Assembly (NCBI GenBank): GCA_017553625.1
Contig: JAFZKP010000036.1
Location: 1 to 62,121, forward strand
Direction: 5' to 3'
Length of the DNA: 62,121 bases
DNA from: Bacteroidales bacterium
Lineage (GTDB): Bacteria; Bacteroidota; Bacteroidia; Bacteroidales; F082
Positions 32,782-42,072 of this stretch are shown here, in pieces. Made by a program: the position numbers and the translations under genes. The notes beneath the pieces were generated by a model. The model worked only from the letters and a program-made list of their open reading frames with translations, searched no databases and was not told where the DNA came from. Positions within the stretch are counted from its first letter, which is position 1. Each line of letters opens with the position of its first letter.

Positions 32782-35637
32782 TTATCTGAAGATTTCCTTA
32801 TACTTCAATTCCTTCACTGTTCCGAACTTCTCAAGTCCCTTCATGTCGACTTGTTTCTTGTTTCCTGACATCATGATGATGACCGGACGGTTGGCGACAT
32901 TTCTCTTGTAGAAATCGTAAACGTCTTTGTATTCGGTTTTTTTGATGATTTCAGTCACTTCCTGGCGCGGGTCGTTTTTGTAACCCTGCTCTACCCATGA
33001 ACTCACGGTTGCCGGGATGTTCCTGAAGCTGATGTAGTCGGAGGCGCGTGACAAAATCAAAGCGTCTTTCGAGGCGTTGAATTTCTCCAATCGCTCAGGC
33101 ATGTCGATGATGAGTCCGCGCAAGACCTCGATGCCTTCGTTGGTCTTGTCTGACTGCGTTCCGAGGAAGGTCGAGAGGTTGCCCGGCTTTCTGTTGAGAT
33201 AATCGTATGAGAAATAGCCGTATGCGGTGTATCCCAATGAACGGAACTCTCTAATCTCTTGGAAAACAATTGAATACATGTCAGTTCCGAAGTATTTGTT
33301 GAAAACTTTCGATACCGCTTTGTCATTCTCGTTCAACACCTCACTTGGGACGTACATGAAAATGTTGCTCTGGCGGAACTTCTTGTTGTGAGCCATGAAA
33401 ATCTGGTTGTCAGTGTATTTGTTCTCTGTCCTGAACTTCTTGTCAGCCTTGATGGCGTCGTTTTTGACAATTCCGTGTTTCTCCAAGCCTCTTATGACTT
33501 CCTTGATGTCGTTGTTTCCGACAAACAGAATCTCTCCGCTGTAGTTATGTGCAGTGGCGACCTCGTTGAGAAGCTCTTCTCCGCTGCGTTTGTTCCATTG
33601 TTTGATAGGAGTTTCGGCAAGATATGTGGATTTCTCACCGTACAAGGCATATTGGCGCACGGCATAGCCCCATTCTGAAGCGTCGTCTTTACTTGTGCTT
33701 TCCTCCATCTTATCCGCATCGACGATGAGTTTTTTCTTTGATTCGTCGTTGGCAGGATTTTTTAATTTGTCTTCCAAGAGAGACAAGATGACATCCAAAT
33801 CATTTTCGAAACCTTCGATGCTGATGGTGTTGGTGCTTTCGTTGGCATACATGCTGATGGAAGCTCCAAGTTTCTGTAACTCAAGGCTGAACTGCTCGAA
33901 GCTCATGCTTTGTGTGCCTTGCATCGACCAATAATCGATGGCGCGGTCAAGGTCTGGATTGTCGAGCTTGCCGTAGTTGTAGTTGATTGTCAGTGAGAAA
34001 ATGTCGTTGTAATGGTTCTTCGTTGAAACGACAGAGAAGCATTCGTTGGCGTTTTCAACCAAGACATCTTTTTGGAAATCGATAACTTGCGGAGCTACTG
34101 CTGGCACTTCCTCGGCTTCAATCATCTTTGCGAAATCAGATTTTGCGTCGGTGTTCTTTGCCTCGATGGCTTTCCAGTTAGGCTTGTCGACTTTGTCTTT
34201 TGGAGCTGAGCCCATCTTTGAGCGGATGTCGAGATAATTGTCGCCGAAGTAAAGCTTCGCCATCTTCACGACCTCGTCTTTTGTGATTTCCTTGAGGCGT
34301 TCCGTCTCGGCGAGATAGTCTTCGTATGTCATTCCGCGCATTTCGAGCTCGAGGAAGAGTTCCGACAGGCTTGCAAGGTCTTCCATTGTCTGCATACGCT
34401 CTTTGAGCATGTTGGTGCGGATAGCCTCGAAGAGGTCGTCGCTGAACTCGCCGTTTTTCAGTTTGTTGAGGCTTGCGAAGATATAGCTTTCAGCCGCCTC
34501 GTGCGACTGTCCGATGAGTTTCGGGACGTAGAGGATGATGTTCGCACCGTGGTCCTCAAGTGATAATGGCATGAGCACTGCCATCATGATGTTGCCTTCA
34601 AGCACGTCTTTGTCCATGATACCTGTCTCGCCGTTGCTGAAAACCTGGCAAGCGATGCTGAGAGGCAGATAGTCGTAGTGAGAAACGCTGACGCCTTTCC
34701 AAGCCAGCACACCCATTTTAATAGGTGTCATCTTGACATTTCTGATATCCTGGCCTTTGAAAGTAGGCAGCTTGTATTCAGGCTGTTTCGGAAGCTCGCC
34801 GCTGCGCCATGTGCCGAATTTCTCTGCAACCATAGGCTCGATTTCGTCGATGTTGAAATCGCCGACGAGGATGAGAGTCATGTTGTTGGCCACGTAATAA
34901 GTGTTGAAGAACTCGCGCATCTTTGAAGTCTGAGGGTTCTTCAGGTGCTCTGTCAAGCCGATAACCGGACGTCCGTAAGGATGCTCGCCGAAGATTTCTT
35001 TGAAGAAATAGTCTTTGAAAGCCTCGATTGGCTCGTCGCCGTACATGTTTTTCTCCTCGTAAACCGTCTCAAGCTCGCTCTGGAAGAGACGGAACACAGG
35101 GTAGCGGAAACGCTCGACGTAAACGTCCATCCACTTGCTGATTTGGTTTGAAGGGAAGGCGTTGAAATACATCGTCTGGTCGTAGGCGGTGCCTGCGTTG
35201 AGACCTGTGCCGCCCATCTTGGTGAGGATGACGTCAACCTCGTTCGGGATGGCGTAGTCTGTCGATGCAAGTGACAACTCGTTGATTTTCTTCTGGATGG
35301 CAGCGCGTTCGTTGACATCGGTGGTCTCATGCAGTTTGTCGTACATGATGTCGATGCTGTCGAGGAACACTTTCTCGGCTTCCCAGTTGATGGTTCCGAT
35401 CTTGTCGGTGCCCTTGAACATGATATGCTCGAAATAGTGAGCCATGCCTGTGGCGTCGGCAGGGTCGTTTTTACTTCCGGCGTGAACGTAAACGGCGCCG
35501 TACACCTGCGGGGTGTTGTGGTCTTCGCACATCACCACCTTCAATCCGTTGTCAAGCTTCGTCGTCTTGACCTTTAGCTGAGCGTTCATCACGTTGACGC
35601 TCAAGATGATAACTAATAATAGGAATAATTTTTTCAT
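32782..35637 (-). CDS. M16 family metallopeptidase (pitrilysin-like), exported
   Basis: The 951-residue protein has a signal peptide (ending NVMNAQ) and two pairs of M16 domains. The inverted zinc motif HYFEH lies at residues 67-71 (GMAHYFEHIMFKG), and the distal glutamate is in ETVYEEKNMYGDEP about 75 residues on. The second, non-catalytic half runs from about residue 500. M16B enzymes of this size form a clam-shell chamber that degrades peptides; this one probably acts in the periplasm. It is transcribed alone from the minus strand; the upstream 170 bases contain a hairpin array and a T/A-rich stretch. Confidence 0.93.
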   Translation of the reverse strand: MKKLFLLLVIILSVNVMNAQLKVKTTKLDNGLKVVMCEDHNTPQVYGAVYVHAGSKNDPADATGMAHYFEHIMFKGTDKIGTINWEAEKVFLDSIDIMYDKLHETTDVNERAAIQKKINELSLASTDYAIPNEVDVILTKMGGTGLNAGTAYDQTMYFNAFPSNQISKWMDVYVERFRYPVFRLFQSELETVYEEKNMYGDEPIEAFKDYFFKEIFGEHPYGRPVIGLTEHLKNPQTSKMREFFNTYYVANNMTLILVGDFNIDEIEPMVAEKFGTWRSGELPKQPEYKLPTFKGQDIRNVKMTPIKMGVLAWKGVSVSHYDYLPLSIACQVFSNGETGIMDKDVLEGNIMMAVLMPLSLEDHGANIILYVPKLIGQSHEAAESYIFASLNKLKNGEFSDDLFEAIRTNMLKERMQTMEDLASLSELFLELEMRGMTYEDYLAETERLKEITKDEVVKMAKLYFGDNYLDIRSKMGSAPKDKVDKPNWKAIEAKNTDAKSDFAKMIEAEEVPAVAPQVIDFQKDVLVENANECFSVVSTKNHYNDIFSLTINYNYGKLDNPDLDRAIDYWSMQGTQSMSFEQFSLELQKLGASISMYANESTNTISIEGFENDLDVILSLLEDKLKNPANDESKKKLIVDADKMEESTSKDDASEWGYAVRQYALYGEKSTYLAETPIKQWNKRSGEELLNEVATAHNYSGEILFVGNNDIKEVIRGLEKHGIVKNDAIKADKKFRTENKYTDNQIFMAHNKKFRQSNIFMYVPSEVLNENDKAVSKVFNKYFGTDMYSIVFQEIREFRSLGYTAYGYFSYDYLNRKPGNLSTFLGTQSDKTNEGIEVLRGLIIDMPERLEKFNASKDALILSRASDYISFRNIPATVSSWVEQGYKNDPRQEVTEIIKKTEYKDVYDFYKRNVANRPVIIMMSGNKKQVDMKGLEKFGTVKELKYKEIFR

Positions 35638-35715
35638 TTTATTTTTTTATTGGAAATATTTTTACAAAAAAACAACATTTTTTTTAATGTGGTAAAAATT
35701 TTTGCAAAATTTTTA

Positions 35716-35838
35716 CAATGTGGTCGCTTCGCTCCAATGTGCGCCTTCGGCGAATGTGTGCGCTTTGCGCAATGGGCGAAGCCCACACATTCTGCGAAGC
35801 AGCACATTTTTCACATTTTCGAACGCAGTGAGAACATA
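35716..35838. repeat. Short-hairpin array with AATGTG linkers, copy 2
   Basis: Successive mini-hairpins CGCC-TTC-GGCG, TGCGC-TTT-GCGCA, TGGGC-GAA-GCCCA and CTGC-GAA-GCAG are joined by AATGTG or its complement CACATT. The array runs up to the stop codon of the minus-strand GntR gene, whose last codons (AAA ATG TGA) are part of it. Confidence 0.8.
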
Positions 35839-36173
35839 TTCATAACTTCTTCAATAGTTATTCCATAAAGCTCCATTTTCTTTAAGAATTCCGGAATTTC
35901 GTTTTCCAAAAACTCTTTCTTCTGTTCCGAAAGAATCTTCTCCTTCGCGTCGTCGCAAACGTAGAATCCTATTCCGCGTTTGGTGGCGATAATCTCTTTC
36001 ATCTGCAGCCTCTCGAAGGCGCGCATGATGGTGTTGGGGTTCACTCCCAGCTCCACGCCAAGCTCGCGCACCGACATCACTCGGTCGCCGCTGCGGAACT
36101 CACCGCTCAGGATGCGCTCACAAACGTGGTCGTAAATCTGCAGGTATATAGGTTTATGTCCGTTGAAATCCAT
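35811..36173 (-). CDS. GntR-family (YtrA-type) transcriptional regulator
   Basis: The 120-residue repressor-type protein has a winged helix-turn-helix (residues about 8-75: PIYLQIYDHVCERILSGEFRSGD, VMSVRELGVELGVNPNTIMRAFERLQ, GIGFYVCD) followed by a short helical tail, the layout of the YtrA subfamily that controls adjacent ABC transporters. It is the last gene of a minus-strand ATPase-permease-regulator operon; a perfect palindrome at the operon promoter (37815-37834) is the probable operator. Its final residues (FSLRSKM) are encoded by an invading hairpin repeat. Confidence 0.93.
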   Translation of the reverse strand: MDFNGHKPIYLQIYDHVCERILSGEFRSGDRVMSVRELGVELGVNPNTIMRAFERLQMKEIIATKRGIGFYVCDDAKEKILSEQKKEFLENEIPEFLKKMELYGITIEEVMNMFSLRSKM

Positions 36174-36192
36174 AATTAACCAGTATAAATAA

Positions 36193-36963
36193 TTAGTATT
36201 TTTGAGTTTTAATTTTGCGGTAAGTGCCCCAAAGCAGCAATGCCGAAACGATGATTTGGGAATATAAGGCTATGTTCAAGATGTATTTCCAACCTATTTC
36301 ATAATTTAAATCTGTAAAAAACTCAATTAAATCAGGATAAATAAAAGCTACATTGGTGAAGATAATTGAGAAAATAATATGTATTAGTATAAGAATACCA
36401 ATCATCTTGCCTGTTTTACGCTTTTTGAAAACCATGTTTCCAAACATGAAAATTGATGATGTTGTAACAGGAATAAAAGCAAAAGTAATGGCAGTAAGAA
36501 CAGGATATGTTGACTTTCTAAATAATGGTGACCACCAAAATGCCTTTGTTATTGCATAGCCTTCAAAAGTTCCTCCCATCAGGGCTAAAATCGTATCAAT
36601 AATGAAAGCTCCAGCCAAATATATTAGAGGTGTAACAATGAGGCAGTAAAACACCATACTGAAAAATTTTTCAAATGAAGTGGCTGGCAACATTGCGAAA
36701 ACTATACCTTTACGCGGGTCATTGCAATGTTTGTAAAGTCTTCCTGGTACTAGAAGAATTATGATTAATGCCAGTACGCTGATTATACCAACTCTAAAAT
36801 CTGGATCAATTATACTTTCTGTTGGTGTCAGGCTGTTGGAGAGCCATATGACTACCGGAATTGCCCATAAAATAGCCAAGGTAAGAATCATGTTCGGGAA
36901 GAAATTCAGTCCGTCGTGTTTGAGGATTTTGCCGAAACGGTTGATATTGAATGTGTTGCTCAT
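36193..36963 (-). CDS. ABC transporter permease-like membrane protein
   Basis: The 256-residue integral membrane protein has about six hydrophobic segments (for example MILTLAILWAIPVVIWL, ISVLALIIILLV, VFYCLIVTPLIYLAGAFIID, ILILIHIIFSIIFTNVAFI and IALYSQIIVSALLLWG). It begins within the stop of the ATPase gene (ATGA overlap) and is followed by the YtrA-type regulator, so it is the membrane partner of that ATPase. The substrate is unknown; related modules respond to cell-envelope antibiotics in other phyla, but nothing here shows that directly. Confidence 0.8.
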   Translation of the reverse strand: MSNTFNINRFGKILKHDGLNFFPNMILTLAILWAIPVVIWLSNSLTPTESIIDPDFRVGIISVLALIIILLVPGRLYKHCNDPRKGIVFAMLPATSFEKFFSMVFYCLIVTPLIYLAGAFIIDTILALMGGTFEGYAITKAFWWSPLFRKSTYPVLTAITFAFIPVTTSSIFMFGNMVFKKRKTGKMIGILILIHIIFSIIFTNVAFIYPDLIEFFTDLNYEIGWKYILNIALYSQIIVSALLLWGTYRKIKTQKY

Positions 36964-37784
36964 TTCATTAAGTTTTTGATGGTTTCTTTATTCTTCATTA
37001 CCGCATTGAACAGCGCCTCGATGTTGACGTTGCTCTCCAAATGTTCAGTGTTTGGCATCACGTTGATGTAGCCTCCCGGCAGCATCTCGGTGTAGTAGGC
37101 GTTCTGAATCCTTTCAGGACCGTATTCGAAATAAATCTTGTCGGTGATTTCAGCGAAGCTGGCGTTCATCAAAACGTCGTCCTTATCCAAAATCACTATT
37201 GGGTCGATGAGGTTCTCAACATCTTTCACCTGATGTGTGGAGATGATGATGGTTGTCTCATTGCTGCAATAACGCGAAATAACCTGGCGGAACAAGGCTT
37301 TCGAAGGGATGTCGAGTCCGTTGGTAGGCTCGTCGAGGAAGAGATAGTCGGTTTGCAACGACATTGCGCATGCCAACAAGGCTTTCTTCTTCTGTCCGTG
37401 CGAAAGTTCGTTGAATTTCTTCGACAAATCGACTTCAAGTTCGCCCATAAGCTTGTTGAAGAGCGCGAAATCGTAACGAGGGTAGAAGCAACCGATTTTC
37501 TGGATGAACTTCTCAGGTGTGGTGTCTTCAGTGATTACTTCCTCAGGAAGGAAATAGACGTTTTGCAGTAATTCCGGCTGGCGCATCGATGGGGTGAGAC
37601 CGTCGACTGTCACGCTACCGTGTTGTGGCTTCTGCAGACCGCATATTAATTTCAATAAGGTGGTCTTACCGACACCGTTCTCGCCCAAAAGTCCGTAGAT
37701 GTTACCTTTCTGGAACTCCAGGCTGATGTTTTTGAAGACTTGCGTGTTCTTGTAAGCGAAGTCTAAATTATTGATTTTAATCAT
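36960..37784 (-). CDS. ABC transporter ATP-binding protein
   Basis: The 274-residue ATPase has Walker A GENGVGKTT (about residues 34-42), Q-loop FLPEE, signature LSHGQKKKALLACAM (about 127-141), Walker B YLFLDEPTNGLD and the switch His in ISTHQVKDVENL. A C-terminal extension of about 60 residues follows the nucleotide-binding domain. It is the first gene of the operon with the permease-like protein and the GntR regulator. It has a TTGAC/TATTTTTG promoter upstream and a palindromic operator between promoter and gene. Confidence 0.95.
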   Translation of the reverse strand: MIKINNLDFAYKNTQVFKNISLEFQKGNIYGLLGENGVGKTTLLKLICGLQKPQHGSVTVDGLTPSMRQPELLQNVYFLPEEVITEDTTPEKFIQKIGCFYPRYDFALFNKLMGELEVDLSKKFNELSHGQKKKALLACAMSLQTDYLFLDEPTNGLDIPSKALFRQVISRYCSNETTIIISTHQVKDVENLIDPIVILDKDDVLMNASFAEITDKIYFEYGPERIQNAYYTEMLPGGYINVMPNTEHLESNVNIEALFNAVMKNKETIKNLMK

Positions 37785-37814
37785 GTTATAAAAATTTTAT
37801 TGTTATTTATCGCC

Positions 37815-37834
37815 TGTATTAGTCATCTAATACA
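37815..37834. promoter_or_regulatory. Palindromic operator TGTATTAG-N4-CTAATACA
   Basis: A perfect 8-base inverted repeat with a 4-base spacer begins 3 bases downstream of the -7 box of the ABC-GntR operon, right at the expected transcription start. Its size and place fit autoregulation by the operon's YtrA-type GntR repressor. Confidence 0.65.
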
Positions 37835-37837
37835 CTG

Positions 37838-37867
37838 CAAAAATACAACAAATTTTTTACATGTCAA
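37838..37867 (-). promoter_or_regulatory. Promoter of the ABC-GntR operon
   Basis: On the minus strand TTGAC (37867-37863) and TATTTTTG (37845-37838) are separated by 17 bases. Confidence 0.6.
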
Positions 37868-37877
37868 GAAAAAAAAT

Positions 37878-37885
37878 TAATTTTG
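37878..37885 (+). promoter_or_regulatory. -7 box of the endonuclease I gene
   Basis: TAATTTTG ends 12 bases before the ATG at 37898, giving a very short leader. It is divergent from the ABC operon promoter. Confidence 0.45.
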
Positions 37886-37897
37886 CAAAAATTTTTT

Positions 37898-40800
37898 ATG
37901 AAAAGAATATACCTATTAACATTTCTGTTCATTTCCGCTGTTGCGCTGAATGGTCAGGATTGTCGCGGATATTACGACGGCATTACCGATCAGACCGGTG
38001 ACGACCTGAAAGCGGCGCTGCATGACATTGTCAAAGGCCATACAGTGAAGTCGTACGACTATATGTGGACTGCATATGGAACCACCGACTTGAATGCGAG
38101 CGGAAAGATTTGGGATATTTATTCAAATTACAGGTATACTTTAGGAACCAACCAATGCGGAACTTATACAAAAGAAGGCGACTGTTATAACCGTGAGCAT
38201 CTTTGGGCGCAGTCGTGGACAAACAATGATAATACTGAGAAAACCGATCTCCATCATGTGTTTCCGACCGATGGATATGTGAATAACCGACGTGGCAATT
38301 ACCCTTTTGGTGAGGTGTCAAGCCCGACTTATACTTCAGGCAACGGTGGAAAACTCGGACCGAATACAGTCGGTGAATACGATGGAACGGTTTTTGAACC
38401 GGTTGACGAATATAAAGGTGATATCGCACGCGCTTTAATGTATGTCAGCGTGCGCTATTACAACGAAGACAGCGGGTGGAGCACCACTTCCGGTATGACA
38501 AACAAATCGGTGATAAATGGCTGGGCGATGGCGATGCTTCTCGACTGGAATGACAATGACCCTGTGTCGGCGAAAGAAACTGCCAGAAACGAAGCCGTTT
38601 ACGGCATCCAGAAAAACAGAAACCCATTCATTGACCATCCTGAATACGCCCGACGTATCTGGGACCCTTACTGGACAGGCTCAAATCAGGTCTTCGTTTC
38701 AGCATATCCCAAGACTGGCGGCGAAATCGGCTTGCCATCGAAAAGATACAAGACGGTTTCCATAGATTTTTCAAAACAAGGGTATTCAAACGAACAGGCA
38801 ATTTCAAGTGCAGCCATAAATGATATCGTATCGGTGGTGTTTTCCAAGGGCTCAAATGATTCCAACGCTCCGAAATATTACACTTCTGGAACAGCCATCA
38901 GATGCTATGGAGGCAACTATTTTACGGTCAGCACCATAGAAGGCTGCTCGATTACCAAAGTCATATTAACATACGGCACGAGCGATGGTAGCAATGCAAT
39001 CACCACCAATGTCGTGACTTTTGACGGCACTGATACCTGGAATGGCGACGCTTCGTCGGTGAAATTCACCATCGGCGGCACTTCGGGCAATCGCAGAATC
39101 AAGGGCATTGAGGTGAAATATTCATATTATGACATTGTCACTCCGCAATTCACTGACGCTGATATTGACTTTTCCACACAAGGATATTCTGACGGACAAG
39201 CTATAACAGAAGAAGATATTGATACTAACGTTTCTGTAACATTTTCCAAAGGCACAAATAATTCCAACGCGCCGAAATATTACTCTACTGGAACAGCTGT
39301 CAGATGCTATGGCGGTAACACTTTTAAGCTCGATGCCGGCTCCAATGTCATCACTTCCGTAAAATTAACCTATGCCAGTGGCGAGGGAAGCAATGCGATA
39401 ACAACGGATGTCGGGGAGTTTGCTACAGACACTTGGTCTGGTCATGCCTCGTCGGTGACATTCACCATCGGAGGCTCATCCGGTCATCGCAGAATCAAAA
39501 AGATAGCTGTGGAATACTCTGACCAACAAATAAACTTTGTAAACGGCTCCACTCTGACATTGTCGGCAATGCCAAGCGACGGATATTCATTCGTCAACTG
39601 GACGAAAGACGGAGTGCATGTGTCCGGCGATGCAACCTTTAGCCTTTCTGTGACCGACGATGCCAACTATGTGGCTAACTTCATGAACAACACAGTTTCA
39701 GCAAATACCACTGTCGCTGCATTGACGTTGAACGGAACAGTCACCGTCAGCTCGGGCAAAACCCTGACTGTCACAGGCGCGATAACACAGCCTGAAGGCT
39801 CAACGATAGTGCTTGACAATTCCGCCCAGCTTATAAACAGCACAGCTGACATCACCGGCAAGGTGAAAAAGAACATCACGAAATGGGCGGCATCGCCAGT
39901 GGCGGGCTGGCACGCCATCTCATCACCAGTTGTTAATACCGCATTTGCAAATGTCACGAACCTCACAAGCTCGTCATACAATGTTTATCGGCTCAACGAA
40001 ACCAATCTGATGTGGGAAAACAGTCAGGATGTGGCAGGCGGACACTCGTTCTCCACATTCGCCAACGGACGCGGCTATCTCTATCGCAAAGGTGACAATA
40101 CGGCTATTGAGTTCAACGGCGTTTTGAATTACACTGATGTGGATTACACGCTGACATACACCTCTTCCGTGACAAAAGGATTCCATCTCATCGGCAATCC
40201 TTATCCGCACAATATATATAAAGGTGCAGGCGCCGCCATTCCAAACACATATCTTGAAGCCGGCTTCTATACCCTGACATCCGCTGGCGGATGGGTCGCC
40301 GGAACCGACAACTTGACGGCAATAGCACCATGCCAGGCGATTCTGGTGCAGGCGAAAAACACCGTCTCAAACAATATTTTGTCGATAACAAAGACGACAG
40401 CCCAAAGCGCGTCGAAGGATAACGACCCGTATATGATGTTTTCGGTGGCTGGCAACAATTATGAAGACGTGGCTTACGCCATGATTAAAGACGGTCATGG
40501 ATTGAACAAGATTGAGCATAGAAACGAGGCTATTCAGAAACTCTACATCAATCGTGACGGAGAGGATTTCGCCATAGCCGATATTGATGCGGATGCAGGA
40601 GTGTTTAACCTTAACTTCCATGCCACCGCAACAGCCATATACACTATGAAAATCAAGACGACGGGTGATTTCAGCTATTTGCATCTTGTCGACAACTTCA
40701 CTGGAGAGGACCTCGACTTGCTGCTTGATGACGAATATTCGTTCATCGGCTCTTCTACTGACAAAGTCAACCGTTTCATTGTCAAATTCAAAGACAAGTC

Positions 40801-41014
40801 GTCCGCTCATTCTGAGGCCAACACTTTCGCCTATCAAAATGGCGATGAAATTGTGATTGACGGGGAAGGGGAGTTGCAGATTTTCGATGTGATGGGACGC
40901 ATGGTGGTTTCACGTCATGTGTCAGGTGTGGAGACACAAAATATTGTGTTTTTGCAGAAAGGCCTTTATATAATGAAATTGGATGAAAAAACCCAGAAAA
41001 TTGTTGTCAAGTAA
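37898..41014 (+). CDS. Secreted endonuclease I family protein with repeats and T9SS sorting domain
   Basis: The 1038-residue protein starts at MKRIYLLTFLF with a signal peptide ending ALNGQ. Residues about 20-270 are an endonuclease I domain (EndA-type His-Me finger nuclease): YNREHLWAQSW contains the catalytic His region and DLHHVFPTDGYVNNRRGNYPFG the conserved Asn segment. Two tandem copies of a 136-residue module follow (DFSKQGYSNEQAI near 288 and DFSTQGYSDGQAI near 424, each with SNAPKYY, RCYGG and RRIK), then an InlB-like repeat (LSAMPSDGYSFVNWTKDG), a long beta-rich region and a C-terminal sorting domain ending LYIMKLDEKTQKIVVK. It probably degrades extracellular DNA for nutrition or biofilm turnover. 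Confidence 0.92.
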   Translation: MKRIYLLTFLFISAVALNGQDCRGYYDGITDQTGDDLKAALHDIVKGHTVKSYDYMWTAYGTTDLNASGKIWDIYSNYRYTLGTNQCGTYTKEGDCYNREHLWAQSWTNNDNTEKTDLHHVFPTDGYVNNRRGNYPFGEVSSPTYTSGNGGKLGPNTVGEYDGTVFEPVDEYKGDIARALMYVSVRYYNEDSGWSTTSGMTNKSVINGWAMAMLLDWNDNDPVSAKETARNEAVYGIQKNRNPFIDHPEYARRIWDPYWTGSNQVFVSAYPKTGGEIGLPSKRYKTVSIDFSKQGYSNEQAISSAAINDIVSVVFSKGSNDSNAPKYYTSGTAIRCYGGNYFTVSTIEGCSITKVILTYGTSDGSNAITTNVVTFDGTDTWNGDASSVKFTIGGTSGNRRIKGIEVKYSYYDIVTPQFTDADIDFSTQGYSDGQAITEEDIDTNVSVTFSKGTNNSNAPKYYSTGTAVRCYGGNTFKLDAGSNVITSVKLTYASGEGSNAITTDVGEFATDTWSGHASSVTFTIGGSSGHRRIKKIAVEYSDQQINFVNGSTLTLSAMPSDGYSFVNWTKDGVHVSGDATFSLSVTDDANYVANFMNNTVSANTTVAALTLNGTVTVSSGKTLTVTGAITQPEGSTIVLDNSAQLINSTADITGKVKKNITKWAASPVAGWHAISSPVVNTAFANVTNLTSSSYNVYRLNETNLMWENSQDVAGGHSFSTFANGRGYLYRKGDNTAIEFNGVLNYTDVDYTLTYTSSVTKGFHLIGNPYPHNIYKGAGAAIPNTYLEAGFYTLTSAGGWVAGTDNLTAIAPCQAILVQAKNTVSNNILSITKTTAQSASKDNDPYMMFSVAGNNYEDVAYAMIKDGHGLNKIEHRNEAIQKLYINRDGEDFAIADIDADAGVFNLNFHATATAIYTMKIKTTGDFSYLHLVDNFTGEDLDLLLDDEYSFIGSSTDKVNRFIVKFKDKSSAHSEANTFAYQNGDEIVIDGEGELQIFDVMGRMVVSRHVSGVETQNIVFLQKGLYIMKLDEKTQKIVVK

Positions 41015-41302
41015 TTGGAAATTATGAGAATAATGATGAAAAAGATATATTTTTTATTGGTTTTTGTAATCGCGTTGAGCCTCAGTGTTTTTTCACAAAA
41101 CAAGGATGGTTTTTTCAATGACTATAATGACGACCCCTACAACAGGATGAGCTCTCCGACAGAGCTTGGGTTAAGCCTCCCGTCAGGTTCGCTTGGAGTG
41201 ACTTACAGCGAGTCGGTGCCAATTGGAGACGGCATTTTTATCCTCACCGTCATCGGAATGGGATACGCCATTCGGAAAAGAGTTAATCAGTTAGTCAGTT
41301 AA
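41015..41302 (+). CDS. Small exported protein with PIGDG...GYA-KR tail
   Basis: This short protein has a signal peptide (best start MMKKIYFLLVFVIALSLSVFSQ near 41033; an upstream ATG in frame gives 95 residues). The mature part is NKDGFFNDYNDDPYNRMSS, a Gly/Ser linker, and a C-terminal hydrophobic segment VPIGDGIFILTVIGMGYAIRKR. The same order occurs in the protein at 52904. A Pro-X-Gly motif, a membrane helix and basic residues resemble a surface-sorting tail. The final residues VNQLVS and the stop are encoded by the CAGTTAGT repeat that follows. Function unknown. Confidence 0.75.
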   Translation: MEIMRIMMKKIYFLLVFVIALSLSVFSQNKDGFFNDYNDDPYNRMSSPTELGLSLPSGSLGVTYSESVPIGDGIFILTVIGMGYAIRKRVNQLVS

Positions 41303-41386
41303 TCAGTTAGTCAGTTAATCAGTTAATCAGTTAATCAGTTGACTAGTTTAACTGAACAACTGAACAACTGAATAACTGAACAACTA
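41281..41386. repeat. CAGTTAAT tandem array with inverted half, between convergent genes
   Basis: About seven units of cagttaat/cagttagt (41281-41340) are followed by the same word in inverse orientation (aactgaac, aactgaat; 41350-41386), so the array can fold into one long hairpin. Both flanking convergent genes have their stop codons inside it. Confidence 0.85.
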
Positions 41387-42070
41387 TTTTTTAATGCTAA
41401 GAATCACGCCGAGTGCCACGCCGAGTGCCGCCGCAAACAACACCTGCAACGTGCCGGGCAGCAGGAATGTGATGGTGTGGGCGGGATACCAGAACAGCGG
41501 GATTGTCTTCTTGAAAACGAAGCCATACTGGATGTTCCAGTTGATTTTCTCTGCCATGGTCTTCTGAATCTCAAGAGGTTTGCTGAAGAAACCTTTCAGC
41601 GTGCCGCCAGTCTCAGCGATATGTATGTCCGTAATCTTGTGGAACGTCATGAAAACCGGCGCGAACAAGGTGTTCATGAGCACGCTGATGCAGAGCGCCA
41701 CGAAGAACTTGCCCCAGCTGAGGTCGTTGGCAAACCACCATGCAGCCTTCTTGATGTGGAATCCTTCTTCAAGCAGAACCACCGTTCCGGTCTTGAAAAT
41801 CGTCATAGCGGAGGCGATAACGACACCCAAAACGCCCCAGATGAGCAGCTTCGGCAACAGACCGAAACCGTCTTTATAATAAACTCCTTCTTTGATTCTT
41901 AAAGAAAGCATCTCGCCGAAAGTTCCGAGAATCGCGAACTTGAAGAAGCTCATCAACAGCCCGTGATGTTTTGTGGTCGTGAGAAACCAATCCCAAGCCC
42001 CTGGGATAAAAGCGAATCCGCAGATTACTGCGAGGATAATCGCTATGGTAATTTTATCAGATTTTTTCAT
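41384..42070 (-). CDS. Integral membrane protein of unknown function
   Basis: The 228-residue protein has about four to five membrane segments (TIAIILAVICGFAFIPGAW, LLIWGVLGVVIASAMTI, FFVALCISVLMNTLFAPVFM and LPGTLQVLFAAALGVALGVIL). Between them are INWNIQYGFVFKKTIPLFWYPAHTITF, a Trp/aromatic-rich stretch slightly resembling Mpv17/PMP22 proteins. I cannot be sure of that relationship. It follows the CotH gene by 2 bases on the minus strand, so the two may be co-transcribed. Confidence 0.75.
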   Translation of the reverse strand: MKKSDKITIAIILAVICGFAFIPGAWDWFLTTTKHHGLLMSFFKFAILGTFGEMLSLRIKEGVYYKDGFGLLPKLLIWGVLGVVIASAMTIFKTGTVVLLEEGFHIKKAAWWFANDLSWGKFFVALCISVLMNTLFAPVFMTFHKITDIHIAETGGTLKGFFSKPLEIQKTMAEKINWNIQYGFVFKKTIPLFWYPAHTITFLLPGTLQVLFAAALGVALGVILSIKK

Positions 42071-42072
42071 GT

